From Owenia fusiformis (lineage: Eukaryota > Annelida > Polychaeta > Sabellida > Oweniidae): a DNA stretch of 64,000 nt. The notes under the pieces are model-generated. The model searched no databases and was not told the origin of the DNA. It worked only from the letters and a program-made list of their open reading frames with translations. The stretch lies in contig CAIIXF020000007.1 in assembly GCA_903813345.2 (NCBI GenBank), forward strand, positions 6,329,730-6,393,729, in the 5' to 3' direction. Each line of letters opens with the position of its first letter. Position 1 is the stretch's first letter. Positions 1 to 11,738 of this stretch are shown piece by piece. A program made the translations under genes and the position numbers.

Positions 1-341
1 AGGTGTTGGTCGGGACATGAATAAAACGCGTGAGTGCGTGGTTCATGAATGAAACGTATTTTGTTTGGTTCCTTAATGTATTTGTCTTTATGTTATCAAA
101 GTTAAAAGGATATACAAGGTAAACTAAATACATAGGCTAAGTATTGAATCCCCGGGAGCCAACCTCATTGATATTGTATCTGAAAAATAAAGATTATTCA
201 TTTTCTAAATTAAATCCCCTTGATTTACCGTATCGTATGGAAATTGTTTACAAAGAACTAATATAACTAGACTTTGGAAATTGAACAAGTTCAATTTCAG
301 ACTCCAGATTTGGACTTTTTTAAGCCGAGTCATCCAGAAAA
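1..341. other. non-coding stretch, nothing recognised
   Basis: AT-rich sequence without a convincing reading frame, RNA signature or repeat structure. The minus-strand open frame that starts further right and reaches 205 is mostly a translation of the adjacent purine-rich microsatellite. Confidence 0.5.
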
Positions 342-655
342 AGATGGATGGATGGATGAAATAGGAAGGAGGGATAGGACAGAATAGGATGGAACGATAG
401 GAGAGAATAGAGAAGAAAGATAGGATAGAATAGCAAGGAAGGATAAGATAGGAAGGAAAGGATATGAAGGAATGGAAGGAAAGGATAGCAAGGATAGATA
501 GATAGGAAGGAAAGGATATGAAGGATAGATAGGAAGGAACGGATAGGGATAAAAGGGATAGGATAGGAAGGATAGGATAGAATAAGAAGGAACGATAGGA
601 TAGAGTAGTAGGATAGGATAGGATAGGAAGGATGGATGGAAGGATGGATGGATTT
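342..655. repeat. degenerate GGATAG/GGAAGG purine microsatellite
   Basis: About 310 bp made almost only of GGATAG, GGAAGG, GATGGATG and AGAATAG words on the plus strand. The run is strongly purine/pyrimidine-asymmetric. It creates an artificial minus-strand open frame rich in Ser, Leu, Pro, Ile and Tyr, which is not a gene. Such tracts can form triplex or slipped structures and vary in length between individuals (general knowledge). Confidence 0.9.
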
Positions 656-1829
656 TTCGACATTTTCTTGGCTATCCTTGACTTTCTATCAGGATACCAT
701 CAGATCGATTTTTCTCGAAATTTCAAAACGCCTTAATTTCCGAACCGGAAGTCAGATCGAAATTTGGTTTGCAGATTCTGATTCCTGAGAAAATTCTATT
801 CATTCATAACTCAAACGTTAAATTTGGTGAATTTTTTATTTTGACCTACTTTTTGGACACCATATCTCAAAAGTGGGTTAAAATACTTTCTGACGGCAAA
901 GGGCTAACACTATAAGTACACTCTTGGCTACATGTATTCACAATTTCGAAGAATATAATTGAAGTGTAGTGTCAGAATCACAAAAATAAGGAAAACTTTT
1001 GAATTTGACCTAGATTTTGACCTAGACATTTTTGTGTCCAAATTTTGAAGCTAGATTGCTTTTGAGGTACCCTTCATTTAAAGGCTTTCATTAAATTAAG
1101 CTGTACTCGGTCGTATATATGTCGTATTTTACACTTCAAAAAAATATTTTTTCCCTTTGACTTAACATGGGGCACCAAATTTAGCGATTTTGAGTTTTCA
1201 AAACGCCATAACTTCCGATGAGTGTAGGTTTAATGATATTGCAGTTATACAATGCTATTATATAGAGGTTATTTACTGAGAGGGATTCAATATTGGTTTT
1301 ATTCCGGGACACATTATGATATTTCCCGAGGGCCCAGGGGGAATCTGGGATTACTGTACCCCTATTAATTTACCTTTTCGGGACCTAAATCCTATTACCT
1401 ACCTTTTTACTCAATCGGGGAGAACGAATCCAAAGAGAACAATACTTCTACATGTGCGCCGTGCAAGATTTCCAATAGCTCGTCGTGTTTACCGAGAACG
1501 AAAGATGTTAGCCCACCATTTTGAATGATACCAACTGGTATCAGGGTCATCAAACTATGGAACAGGGGTTTATGATAATAGATTGGGTTACTATAGCTTG
1601 CAATGTTAAAGGCGATTGAACTATGTTATAAAACAACTTCCAGTACATTATGATATTTAAAAGTATAAATTTTTGAAAATACATATAAAGAATCTTCGCC
1701 CGCAGGACGTGTATTTTGAATGCCTGAGAAGAACGCAAATGGGTACTGGCCCGGTGTTGCAATAGTAGCATTTAAAAATCTGTTCCCCTCGAGATTTATG
1801 GTCTTCTGAAATTAAACTATTAATTGGTG
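656..1829. other. non-coding; two degenerate copies of a short motif
   Basis: No supported gene. A motif reading TTTCAAAACGCC followed by TWA and a TTCCGA word occurs near 722 and again near 1197, so part of this stretch may be an old diverged tandem repeat. The short open frame at 1316-1528 has no coding character beyond being open. Confidence 0.4.
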
Positions 1830-2115
1830 TTGTTGCATCATTGCTCAAATCTAGAGGAGTGTTGTTGCATCTTCGGTTTGGTGTTGTTGCATCAATAGTG
1901 AGGAACTAAAACCGTGAACTTCTTGCTTCTTGATGATGCTACATGTATACTAATGACAGTTTCTTTAAATATAGATCGTGCGCTAACTTCACGTGTATGG
2001 TTATTGAGAAACTCGTCCTAGAAATGGGTTTAAATTGGGGAAACAACATATCGTACGAAAATCTATCACCAGAAGTCTGGCCATCTTGATGCAACAACAC
2101 GGTGTTGTTGCATCA
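1830..2115. repeat. cluster of GTTGTTGCATC motifs ending in a 27-bp palindrome
   Basis: The word GTGTTGTTGCATC occurs, with small changes, three times between about 1827 and 1893. It then occurs as a perfect inverted pair at 2088-2114: GATGCAACAACAC, one base, GTGTTGTTGCATC. The spacing is irregular, so this is not a plain tandem repeat. It could be a remnant of a mobile-element terminus or a clustered protein-binding motif. The sequence alone does not decide. Confidence 0.7.
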
Positions 2116-2169
2116 CGATACCCCCCAGTGATTATGGGCAATAAAGATATACAATGCAATACAATTAGG

Positions 2170-3330
2170 CTACGTAATTCATCAAAGTAACTGTTTTGCA
2201 TAATTTATGTGTTGTTAGATCAGGGGTTGTAGTTCCTTTCATATTATTCATCTCTAGAATTGTATTATTTCCTTTATACGAATAGCAATGCATCAAAGCT
2301 GCCCGTTTCGAAAAACGCAATCTTGGATTGTTACCGGGTCCCTGGGGCTTTTATTGGTTGTATTGATAAAATGAACAGTTTTGTACAAATTGGGGAATAT
2401 TTAGTTCAAATAATCACGATAAGGGTGTCATTATGATGTGTGTCTGCAATTATTGCCCAGCAGATGTTAACCGGTAAACTAATTATTCCAAGATTTCTAA
2501 ATTTAGAATATCGAAACGACTCTCTCTGTAACAATTACACCGGTGGTCTAGAGGTGGAATCCTCGGTTCCTGCGCGGGAAGTCTCTGTTCGAATCCCATT
2601 CCGTCCCAATATATTATTGTATATTTTTCTTTTGTGAGAAATTTTCAAGATCGCCATATATCTGCATTATTTAATCCGTGAATGTTAATTTTTGAATATT
2701 TTTATTAAGCTAGATGATGAAATTTTATTCCCCGTATATGGTTCGATCAGGGAATGCAATGAAATGTATTTTGGATAATGTGGTATAAAGAGATCCGAGA
2801 AATTTACTTTATTGATTCATTTTGCATCACTTTGTTTTATTGCAAGAAAGTTGTATTCCCGTATAAATCGGGACTTAGGCTCATCAAAATAACTGTTATG
2901 CATAATACATGTGTTGTAAGATCAGGGGTTATTATTTCTTGCATATTTCTGCATCTCTAGAATCGGTAATTTTATTTCCTGCATATAGTTGGATATGCAA
3001 TAGTATGTTCTGGATAAATATAACAGATATAAAAAATATAGTTTTGGCGTATTTCTCCTCATTGGTCGATGACGAAATATAATTTTCGCATTCTTTGCAT
3101 AAAATAAGTACTTGACAATAGAAAATCACAAATTGATTAATAATGCATATAACACGCCGTGACGTGATCCAACAATATCCAATAAAAAGAATGAACAATC
3201 ATTACTTGATGCCGAAGTTTCCCGTCTTGCATAACTCATTCGTCGGAACCCCGGTGCTCCAGAGAAATACAAATCCTATACAATCTGCATTACTTATAAT
3301 CATCCTCTCGCATTTTTATTCCCGGAATGT
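2170..3330 (+). repeat. dispersed repeat family, copy 1 (internally repeated)
   Basis: The segment around 2178-2300 and the segment around 2880-3000 are diverged direct copies of each other. Shared words include CATCAAARTAACTGTT, TGTGTTGT and AGATCAGGGGTT. The stretch from about 2700 on matches, in inverse orientation, the repeat at 26460-26900: both hold a Tyr-poor run with TTGCATC, CAAGAAAGTTGTATTCCCG and a GGATAA word at similar spacing. No coding capacity is visible, so it is probably a non-autonomous mobile element. Confidence 0.65.
2544..2595 (+). promoter_or_regulatory. Pol III type-2 internal promoter (A box + B box), tRNA-like/SINE head
   Basis: TGGTCTAGAGG at 2544-2554 matches the A-box consensus TRGYNNARNNG, and GTTCGAATC at 2587-2595 matches the B-box consensus GWTCRANNC. 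The 43-bp start-to-start spacing is that of a tRNA gene. A normal acceptor stem and T-stem cannot be drawn, since the bases next to the TTCGAAT loop do not pair. A functional tRNA is therefore unlikely. A tRNA-derived SINE head or tRNA pseudogene fits better, and the flanking dispersed repeat supports that. Confidence 0.5.
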
Positions 3331-3436
3331 GCGAAACGGCCGTTGTTTCTTTCTAAATTTTCTTTTGATACGATAATTTTACTTGCTTGACTATCTCCGC
3401 ATCTTTTAATCTAATTATTATTCGTAATTGTTCGTA

Positions 3437-6400
3437 GTTCCAAAATTGACCCGTACTACTTTGTTCTTATGCCTCTCACATACTATTGGACTATATCACA
3501 CAAGATTGACCCTTCTCACACAAGATTGACCAGTACTATAAGGTCCCTATGCCAGCAACACGGGATTGAATTAAATCTCACAAAAGTGACCCGTACTCTA
3601 ATGTTTCTGGGCACAATACACAATATTGACACATCTCAGACGATATTGACCAATACTACAATGTTCTTATGCCTCTCAGATACTATTGGACTATCTCACA
3701 CAAGATTGACCCTTCTCACACAAGATTGACCAGTACTATAAGGTCCCTATGCCAGCAACACGGGATTGAATTAAATCTCACAATAGTGACCCGTACTCTA
3801 ATGTTTCTGGGCACAATACACAATATTGACACATCTCACACGATATTGACCAATACTACAATGTTCTCATGCCTCTCAGATACTATTGGACTATCTCACA
3901 CAAGATTGACCCTTCTCACACAAGATTGACAAGTACTATAAGGTCCCTATGCCAGCAACACAGGATTGAATTAAATCTCACAATAGTGGCCCTTACTCTA
4001 ATGTTTCTGGGCACAATACACAATATTGACACATCTCACACAATATTGACCAATACTACAATGGTCTTATGCCTCTCAGATACTATTGGACTATCTCACA
4101 CAAGATTGACCCTTCTCACACAAGATTGACCAGTACTATAAGGTCCCTATGCCAGCAACACGGGATTGAATTAAATCTCACAATAGTGACCCGTACTCTA
4201 ATGTTTCTGGGCACAATACACAATATTGACACATCTCACACGATATTGACCAATACTACAATGTTCTTATGCCTCTCAGATACTATTATACTATCTCACA
4301 CAAGATTGACCCTTCTCACACAAGATTGACCAGTACTATAAGGTCCCTATGCCAGCAACACCGGATTGAATTAAATCTCACAATAGTGACCCGTACTCTA
4401 ATGTTTCTGGGCACAATACACAATATTGACACATCTCACACGATATTGACCAATACTACAATGTTCTAATGCCTCTCACATACTATTTGACTATCTCACA
4501 CAAGATTGGCCCTGCTCACACAAGATTGACCCATACTATAAGGTCACTATGCGTCCAAAACGGGATAGAATTAGCTCATACAAGAGTGACCCATACTGTA
4601 ATGTTCCAGGGCACCTAATACAATATTGACCCAGTTCACACAATATTGATCCGCACTTTAATGCTCCTATGCCTCTCACACGAGACTGCACGGGTTCACA
4701 CAAGATTGGCCCTGCTCACACAAGATTGACCAGTACTATAAGGTCCCTATGCCAGCAACACGGGATTGAATTAAATCTCACAATAGTGACCCGTACTCTA
4801 ATGTTTCTGTGCACAATACACAATATTGACACATCTCACACGATATTGACCAATACTACAATGTTCTTATGCCTCTCAGATACTATTGGACTATCTCACA
4901 CAAGATTGACCCTTCTCACACAAGATTGACCAGTACTATAAGGTCCCTATGCCAGCAACACGGGATTGAATTAAATCTCACAATAGTGGCCCGTACTCTA
5001 ATGTTTCTGGGCACAATACACAATATTGACACATCTCACGCGATATTGACCAATGCTACAATGTTCTTATGCCTCTCACATACTATTTGACTATCTCACA
5101 CAAGATTGGCCCTGCTCACACAAGATTGACCCATACTATAAGGTCACTATGCCTCCAAAACGGGATAGAATTAGCTCATACAAGAATAACTCGCACTGTA
5201 ATGTTCCTGGTCACCTCACATAATATTGACCCAGTTCACACAATATTGATCCGTTCTATAATGCTCCTATGCCTCTAATATGAGACTGCACGGGTTCACA
5301 CAAGATTGACCCGTCTCACACAACATTGACCAGTACTATAAGGTCCCTATGCCACCAACACGGGATTGAATTAAATCTCACAAAAGTGACCCGTACTCTA
5401 ATGTTTCTGGGCACAATACACAATATTGACACATCTCACACGATATTGACCAATACTACAATGTTCTTATGCCTCTCAGATACTATTGGACTATCTCACA
5501 CAAGATTGACCCTTCTCACACAAGATTGACCAGTACTATAAGGTCCCTATGCCACCAACACGGGATTGAATTAAATCTCACAAAAGTGACCCGTACTCTA
5601 ATGTTTCTGGGCACAATACACAATATTGACACATCTCACACGATATTGACCATTACTACAATGTTCTTATGCCTCTCAGATACTATTGGACTATCTCACA
5701 CAAGATTGACCCTTCTCACACAAGATTGACCAGTACTATAAGGTCCCTATGCCAGCAACACCGGATTGAATTAAATCTCACAAAAGTGACCCGTACTCTA
5801 ATGTTTCTGGGCACAATACACAATATTGACACATCTCACACGATATTGACCAATACTACAATGTTTTTATGCCTCTCAGATACTATTGGACTATCTCACA
5901 CAAGATTGACCCTTCTCACACAAGATTGACCAGTACTATAAGGTCCCCATGCCAGCAACATGGGATTGAATTAAATCTCACAATAGTGACCCGTACTCTA
6001 ATGTTTCTGGGCACAATACACAATATTGACACATCTCACACAATATTGACCAATGCTACAATGCTCTTATGCCTCTCACATACTGTTTGACTATCTCACA
6101 CAAGATTGGCCTTGCTCACACAAGATTGAACCATACTATAAGGTCACTATGCCTCCAAAACGGGATGGAATTAGCTCATACAAGAGTGACTCGCACTGTA
6201 ATGTTCCTGGGCACCTCACATAATATTGACCCAGTTCACACGATATTGATCCATTCTATAATGCTCCTATGCCTGTAACATGAGACTGCACGGGTTCACA
6301 CAAGATTGACCCTTCTCACACAAGATTGACCGGTACAATAAGGTCCCTATGCCACCAACACGGGATTTAATTAAATCTCACAAAAGTGACCCGTACTCTA

Positions 6401-7600
6401 ATGTTTCTGGGCACAATACACAATATTGACACATCTCACACGATATTGACCAATACTACAATGTTCTTATGCCTCTTCCATACTATTTGACTATCTCACA
6501 CAAGATTGGCCCTGCTCACACAAGATTGGCCCATACTATAAGGTCACTATGCCTCCAAAACGGGATGGAATTAGCTCATACAAGAGTGACTCGCACTGTA
6601 ATGTTCCTTGGCACCTCACATAATATTGACCCAGTTCACACAATATTGATCCGTTCTATAATGCTCCTATGCCTGTAACATGAGACTGCACGGGTTCACA
6701 CAAGATTGACCCTTCTCACACAAGATTGACCAGTACTATAAGGTCCCTATGCCACCAACACGGGATTGAATTAAATCTCACAAAAGTGACCCGTACTCTA
6801 ATGTTTCTGGGCACAATACACAATATTGACACATCTCACACGATATTGACCAATACTACAATGTTCTTATGCCTCTCAGATACTATTGGACTATCTCACA
6901 CAAGATTGACCCTTCTCACACAAGACTGACCAGTACTATAAGGTCCCTATGCCACCAACACGGGATTGAATTAAATCTCACAAAAGTGACCCGTACTCTA
7001 ATGTTTCTGGGCACAATACACAATATTGACACATCTCACACGATATTGACCAATACTACAATGTTCTTATGCCTCTCAGATACTATCGGACTATCTCACA
7101 CAAGATTGACCCTTCTCACACAAGATTGACCAGTACTATAAGGTCCCTATCCCAGCAACACGGGATTGGATTAAAACTCACAATAGTGACTCGTACTCTA
7201 ATGTTTCTGGGCACAATACACAATATTGACACATCTCACACGATATTGACCAATACTACAATGTTCTTATGCCTCTCACATACTATTGGACTATCTCACA
7301 CAAGATTGGCCCTCGTACTGTAATGTTCCTGGTCACCTCACATAATATTGACTCAGTTCACACAATATTGATCCGTTCTATAATGCTCCTATGCCTGTAA
7401 CATGAGACTACACGGGTTCACACAAGATTGGCCCTGCTCACACAAGATTGATCCGTACTATAAGGTCACTATGCCTCCAAAACGGGATAGAATTAGCTCA
7501 TACAAGAGTGACCCATGTCCCAGTACTGTATTGACCCAGTTCACAGTCACAATATTGAACCGTACTATAATGTTCCTATGGGAATCTATTCAACTCGGCA
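3437..7600. repeat. 200-bp satellite array (about 20 monomers, each ten 20-bp units)
   Basis: Near-identical blocks recur every 200 bp from about 3470 to 7290, for example the GACCAGTACTATAAGGTCCC word. Each monomer divides into 20-bp units of two kinds: a CTCACACAAGATTGACC-like unit and a TACTATAAGGTCCCTATGCC-like unit. The second kind falls at every third position (60-bp triads), so a monomer is three triads plus one extra unit. A diverged monomer type (CCTCCAAAACGGGATAG) begins near 4470, 5070, 6070, 6470 and 7300. Short open frames repeating every 200 bp are by-products: 200 is not divisible by three, so the frame shifts at each monomer. After 7310 the array is shuffled and decays. Confidence 0.97.
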
Positions 7601-7856
7601 CTTTTATGTAAATTGCTTCTCTGACTTCTTTGACATATTAAGAACAATCATCGTATAATAAGGAGTAATTGGAAATAAGGTCCGCAGGAAATAGAAATTC
7701 CCGGGATGAATCACTGAACGAAGTTTTAACATCCGGGAATCCTCAAAACGGCCATTTTTAAAATTCTAAAGGCGTTATTTAAAATTCTCCCACCTTTTTC
7801 ATAGATATCTTCGACTCTAGCCATTTTTATAAATATTTACGTACATTAGATTAGTC
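7601..7856. other. satellite flank / possible upstream region
   Basis: Unique AT-rich sequence between the satellite and the candidate gene. A TATAAATA word lies at about 7830, 25 to 30 bp before the candidate start codon. That is too close for a usual TATA-to-ATG distance unless the leader is very short. Confidence 0.3.
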
Positions 7857-8053
7857 ATGAGTAATAGAGATGTAATTTTCAAAGGGAGACCCAATGTGAA
7901 ATATGCAGTCGCCGCCAGATTTGGAGGAAAACGCCAGTCGATGATTTATCCGAGAAAAAAACGGTCAGCTCAGAAATTCAAATTGAAAAATGAAAAAACG
8001 CAAATCGTCCCCATCATCACACTTATGGATGTTATGCCAGCAGATCACGAAGA
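7857..8053 (+). CDS. candidate exon 1 of a small basic protein gene
   Basis: From the ATG at 7857 an open frame of 65 codons runs to GAA GA, followed by GTGAGT at 8054, a consensus splice donor. The peptide begins MSNRDVIFKGRPNVKYAVAA and has a Lys/Arg-rich middle (PRKKRSAQKFKLKNEK) and an acidic end (MPADHE). This composition is more protein-like than the surrounding AT-rich open frames. Without splicing the frame closes right after the donor. Joined to the acceptor at 8473 it would encode 88 residues. The family is not recognised. The basic patch would suit nucleic-acid or nuclear-import contacts, but that is only inference. Exons further upstream are possible because the frame stays open to a stop near 7828. 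Confidence 0.4.
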
Positions 8054-8473
8054 GTGAGTTTATCATCATCATCGTAACAGATGTTTGGAATCTCACAGGA
8101 GTCGAAGACAAAAATGAAGCACCACTCGGCCAAAATGCATTCCAGAAACCTGTTCAGAGTTCAAGGAAGAAAACCTAGGTAGGCCAAATAATAACATCTC
8201 TTTATCGTTATGATTTAATGTGGGAAAATATGTTTCATCATTCGTTTCATCATATCTACTACTTTTTGCAAGGCCTGGTTTCATTAAGATTCGGGTTCTA
8301 ACCTTTAGAAGGTAAGTCAGACTCCCAAACTTTTACTTCGGTCCAAAGCCTTCTCTATATTCCGGCTTTGAGGAGGAAGATTGAGCTGCCTTAGTATTAT
8401 AAATATTGTAAATCATTGTGTCACACGCACAGTAAATATGGCATAATAATATGAAATATACCTTTATGTATAG
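8054..8473 (+). other. predicted intron with transposon-like inverted repeat
   Basis: GTGAGT at 8054-8059 and a CCTTTATGTATAG acceptor ending at 8473 bound 420 bp. The interval holds the left member (8255-8277) of a perfect 23-bp inverted repeat whose partner is at 8849-8871. An alternative acceptor, TAACAG at about 8080, would leave an intron too short for animals. Confidence 0.35.
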
Positions 8474-8871
8474 ATTTGAAGAACATCAGCTCACATCCCC
8501 GTCTGAATCTATTGTTATATTTGATTTCTTTAAGCGAGAATAATTTCAAATGTTATTCACGTCCAGAACCGGAAGCCATTTTTAGCTACAGCGAGAAAAT
8601 TTCACCATGTGTCAAACTCCGAAATGAAATTTTGAAATATCTAAATCCAGACAAGCAACGCTTCATCCTAAATATGATTAATATTCTTAAAAATATTTAT
8701 AAAATTTATTAAAAATGAGTTCTAGGTGCGTGTAGGTGCGTGTAGCACAGTACATACGAAATCAATGAAGTTTCGTCTAGCTGTAAGCTAGAGACTCGAG
8801 TAACCAAACTTCAGCTAACTCTTATATTTAGCATGTTAGCGACGAAGTCAGGCCTTGCAAAAAGTAGTAGA
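8255..8871. mobile_element. possible miniature element bounded by 23-bp inverted repeats
   Basis: TCTACTACTTTTTGCAAGGCCTG at 8255-8277 occurs as its exact reverse complement at 8849-8871 (23 of 23). The outer flanks do not show an obvious target duplication, so transposition is inferred only from the terminal symmetry. The proposed terminal exon at 8474-8543 lies inside, which either makes this a gene-bearing element or weakens one of the two calls. Confidence 0.45.
8474..8543 (+). CDS. candidate terminal exon of the small basic protein gene
   Basis: After the acceptor TAG at 8471-8473 the split codon GA|A restores the phase left by the donor at 8053. The frame then reads FEEHQLTSPSESIVIFDFFK plus RE and stops at TAA 8541-8543. 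Agreement of phase at both splice sites and the polar, acidic peptide support the join. A second open frame over the same bases (up to about 8712, Asn/Ile/Lys-rich at its end) competes. If that frame is the real one, the model here is wrong. No clear AATAAA signal sits directly after the stop. The product is unrecognised. Confidence 0.38.
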
Positions 8872-8903
8872 GATCATTGGATTTTCACTGTTTTATTCAG
8901 ACC

Positions 8904-9025
8904 CTATCTGTTGCAAGACTTATGCCCGGCACAACCGTCACATGTTATTAAGTGTTTTTAAGTTTCGCAAGGATCCTGCCATGACTGTTGTAGTGTTATC
9001 GTGATAGCCTGGTATAACCATGACA
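8904..9025 (+). repeat. left arm of a ~122-bp inverted repeat (partner 12251-12373)
   Basis: The run from CTATCTGTTGCAAGACTTAT to GGTATAACCATGACA is repeated in reverse complement at 12251-12373 with only scattered differences. Shared blocks include TTTAAGTTTCGCAAGGATCC. The two arms enclose about 3.2 kb. Confidence 0.85.
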
Positions 9026-11554
9026 ATGCTATATTATTGCCTGGTTTTACTGAACACAGCTGGCTCAAAAGCCATTTGAAGAACCGTTAAAATATACCAT
9101 CTTGTGAAGTGGTTTTCTCCAACTTCCAGCAGGCGCGTAGCCTTGCCCCAGTCGGTATTTTTTTACTTATCCAGCGATCTCGGGAGGCTTTTGGAGTCCG
9201 GCGGCGCGCCGGACTCTCTCATGTTCAAATCTGATAGCGCCAGTCTTTGGGGCTAAGAATGGATGCCGCCGGTCTCTAATTTTTTTGAAAAAAATTTTCT
9301 TTGCCACTTTTCATCCTCTATTACCTGAGCTTTTGAGTAAAAATAGGTGATTTTCAACTGAAATCATCGTATCATTAAGAAAGTTTTTGAAGTGGACTAG
9401 TTTCCTTCATGTGTTATGAAGGGCGACATCTATAGAGAAGATTGCTAGTGATTGATTCCAATAAACATACTCCCTCTGATAAAATTAGCAATTCCCATTT
9501 TATCATGTAGATTTAATTAAATTACGGGGAGGAAAATCTAAAAAGAAACAGCCACTATATTAGCTTCATTTGGGAATGTGTTTAGTGGGAAATTTAAATT
9601 TGAATGTTTATGACCGCGTGATTGGTCTATTTATAATTTGACCTCATCACATGATCAGAAGTTAGGATGTAAATATTGAATCACATGGTCTGGTATAAAA
9701 ATGATAATGTTTATACTCTCATAAAGACAGCAATTTTTCTCTGAAATGTTTGACACACATTTTAAGATCTTCTAAAGCTGATTCTGTTAACCTTTGAGTG
9801 AGAAACATACTAATTGTGCAACCTCTGCTGCCCCATTGCTACTGGTATGCCACATGATTGGTCAAGATGGGCCACTTTGGAAAAATTCCAGGGGGTTCAG
9901 TTTTGGTCATGGTAAGATTTTGAAAGAATTTTGGGGCAGGGGGGTATTTGATGAAGGCTGTTACCATTATTCAGAAAAATGCTATCATTTCATGTTTCAC
10001 GGGGGGGGGGGGATGGGGGGTGATCTTGAATTATTACCGCCTTGTACAATCCAATACACCTGCGCTGATATTATGCAGAGTTATTTAACGGTTTCGAGAT
10101 TTCCATAATATCTACGCTATCAGGGGTATCGCGAAACCTTATTGATTAACAGATATACGCGTGGATACGACGTGTGACTTCAGGCTGATTGACCAATCAA
10201 AACGTTATCAGGTTGACCTGCATAAGCAAAGCAATCTTCCCGATTTGAAATTCAATGATCTGATCGATCATTTCTTTAGTTACAATATATTATGTAATTA
10301 AATGTACATAGGGAATGTAAGAGTCATATAGATTTAAAACTGATTTCGCGATGAAAATGCAAGACCGAGTCCCCGGGACCGAGTCCAATGTAGCGGGTCA
10401 TGTAGTCGATCAGTGATTGAATCTCAGCCTACATGTTCATTTGAATTCAGCGATCGTTTCAACGTTTATTGTTGAAATCTTCTCACCTCCGGTTACCGAT
10501 CGATACTCCGGCATCCACTAAACTCTGATTGATATTTATCTGATAAAATATTTGTATTTTCATGATGAATTCATGCAAGATTTGTTCGTGAAAAGTCCCG
10601 GCGAAAAGTAAAAAGTGTACTTGTTTTTGACCGTGCATCATAATGAGCTAACGCTGCAGGGCCGTCGTTGATTGGTCAAATTTTACCGACATAAACATTG
10701 AGTCGGTAAAGCACGTGGCTTTCTCTTTGGTACAAGGCGGTCATAATAGAAATCAAGATAGTAAAAGAGACCGACTTGGGCAAGGCTAGCAGGCGCGCTG
10801 GAATAAGAAACAGTATTTAAGAAGATAATTGAATGTAACTTGCCCTTTTCATGACGCGTGGTGACAATAAGTCCTACTTGTTGTGTAATTGCAGTTAAAG
10901 TGGAGAAATTCCAGAACTGGCATGCACCATTTTAACTTTTCGTGCATGCGTGCACATGCGCATTGTACTTTTTATGCGCATGGGTATTACCGCTGAAAGA
11001 TCACGTGACTTTTCATATTAAGCTAACACGAGTTATTTTGTAGCAAAATTTTACTTTCGAAAGTCACGAGATATCGCGAGACCTAAAATGGCTGGAATCT
11101 AAAAAAAGAACTGATTTGAAAATCGATCTATTTTCCTTTTTACTACAGCTGTTATTGTATCAGACAATTTTTTAAAATTTCAATGATTGCATCATTTTAA
11201 GCAATACTAGTATATTGGACACATTTTCTGAAAAATCAAAAGATTCTGTTCATTGACCTTTCCTGAGCACCTACTTTTAGCTATTTTTCAGTCACATTTT
11301 CAGAGGGCTGAAAAGGTTATTTCATCATGTTTATGGTCATTCTGACCATTTCCATTGTGTTCCCAGTCATGTAAATGATATGTGGAACTAGTTAAACTGA
11401 CCAGAGGTCCAAACAGAACTCTGTTATCTTGGTTCAAAAATTTTTAAAAATCCAGCATGGCTTTGGCATTTTTTGTTTTGTCATTTCCTGTTAACTTCCA
11501 TGGCACCTTAACTCATAATTCATTTCCACAAACTATAATTCTTATCTCATTCAA
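9026..11554. other. about 2.5 kb without a supported gene
   Basis: Interior of the 8904-12373 inverted pair. It holds a G-run at about 10003-10019 and otherwise AT-rich sequence without splice-bounded coding frames. The 104-codon open frame at 9794-10108 is Gly/His-rich because it crosses the G-run and has no other coding sign. Confidence 0.45.
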
Positions 11555-11738
11555 GAGTCATATCAGGCTTTAACATTACCACGGTCATGACAGGCCTTAC
11601 AACCATTGCCACTGTCATTTAAGGCTTTAACATTACCACGGTCATGACAGGCCTTGCAATATAATATAGCATTGTCACAGTCATATCAGGCTTTAACATT
11701 ACCAGGGTCATGACACACCTTGCAATATAGTATAGCAC
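11555..11738. repeat. degenerate ~60- to 75-bp tandem repeat
   Basis: Three units share TCAGGCTTTAACATTACCA, then CGGTCATGACAGGCCTTGCAA. The unit resembles the inner part of the inverted repeat at 12251-12373 (GTCATGGCAGGATCCTTGC), so array and arms probably share an origin. Confidence 0.8.

Noticed and set aside
205-663. 152-codon minus-strand frame
   Set aside because: Produced by the purine-rich microsatellite; composition is only Ser, Leu, Pro, Ile, Phe and Tyr for most of its length.
2536-2612. Functional tRNA gene
   Set aside because: A and B boxes are present, but acceptor and T stems do not pair.
3469-7323. Series of 66- to 86-codon plus-strand open frames with near-identical peptides every 200 bp
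   Set aside because: They are the satellite read in shifting frames; 200 is not a multiple of three and there is no codon or splice signal.
3437-7600. CRISPR-like appearance (short repeats at regular spacing)
   Set aside because: The intervals are themselves repeats and the DNA is clearly eukaryotic; there are no unique spacers or cas genes.
9794-10108. 104-codon plus-strand frame
   Set aside because: Crosses a G-run, has no splice support and no recognisable domain.
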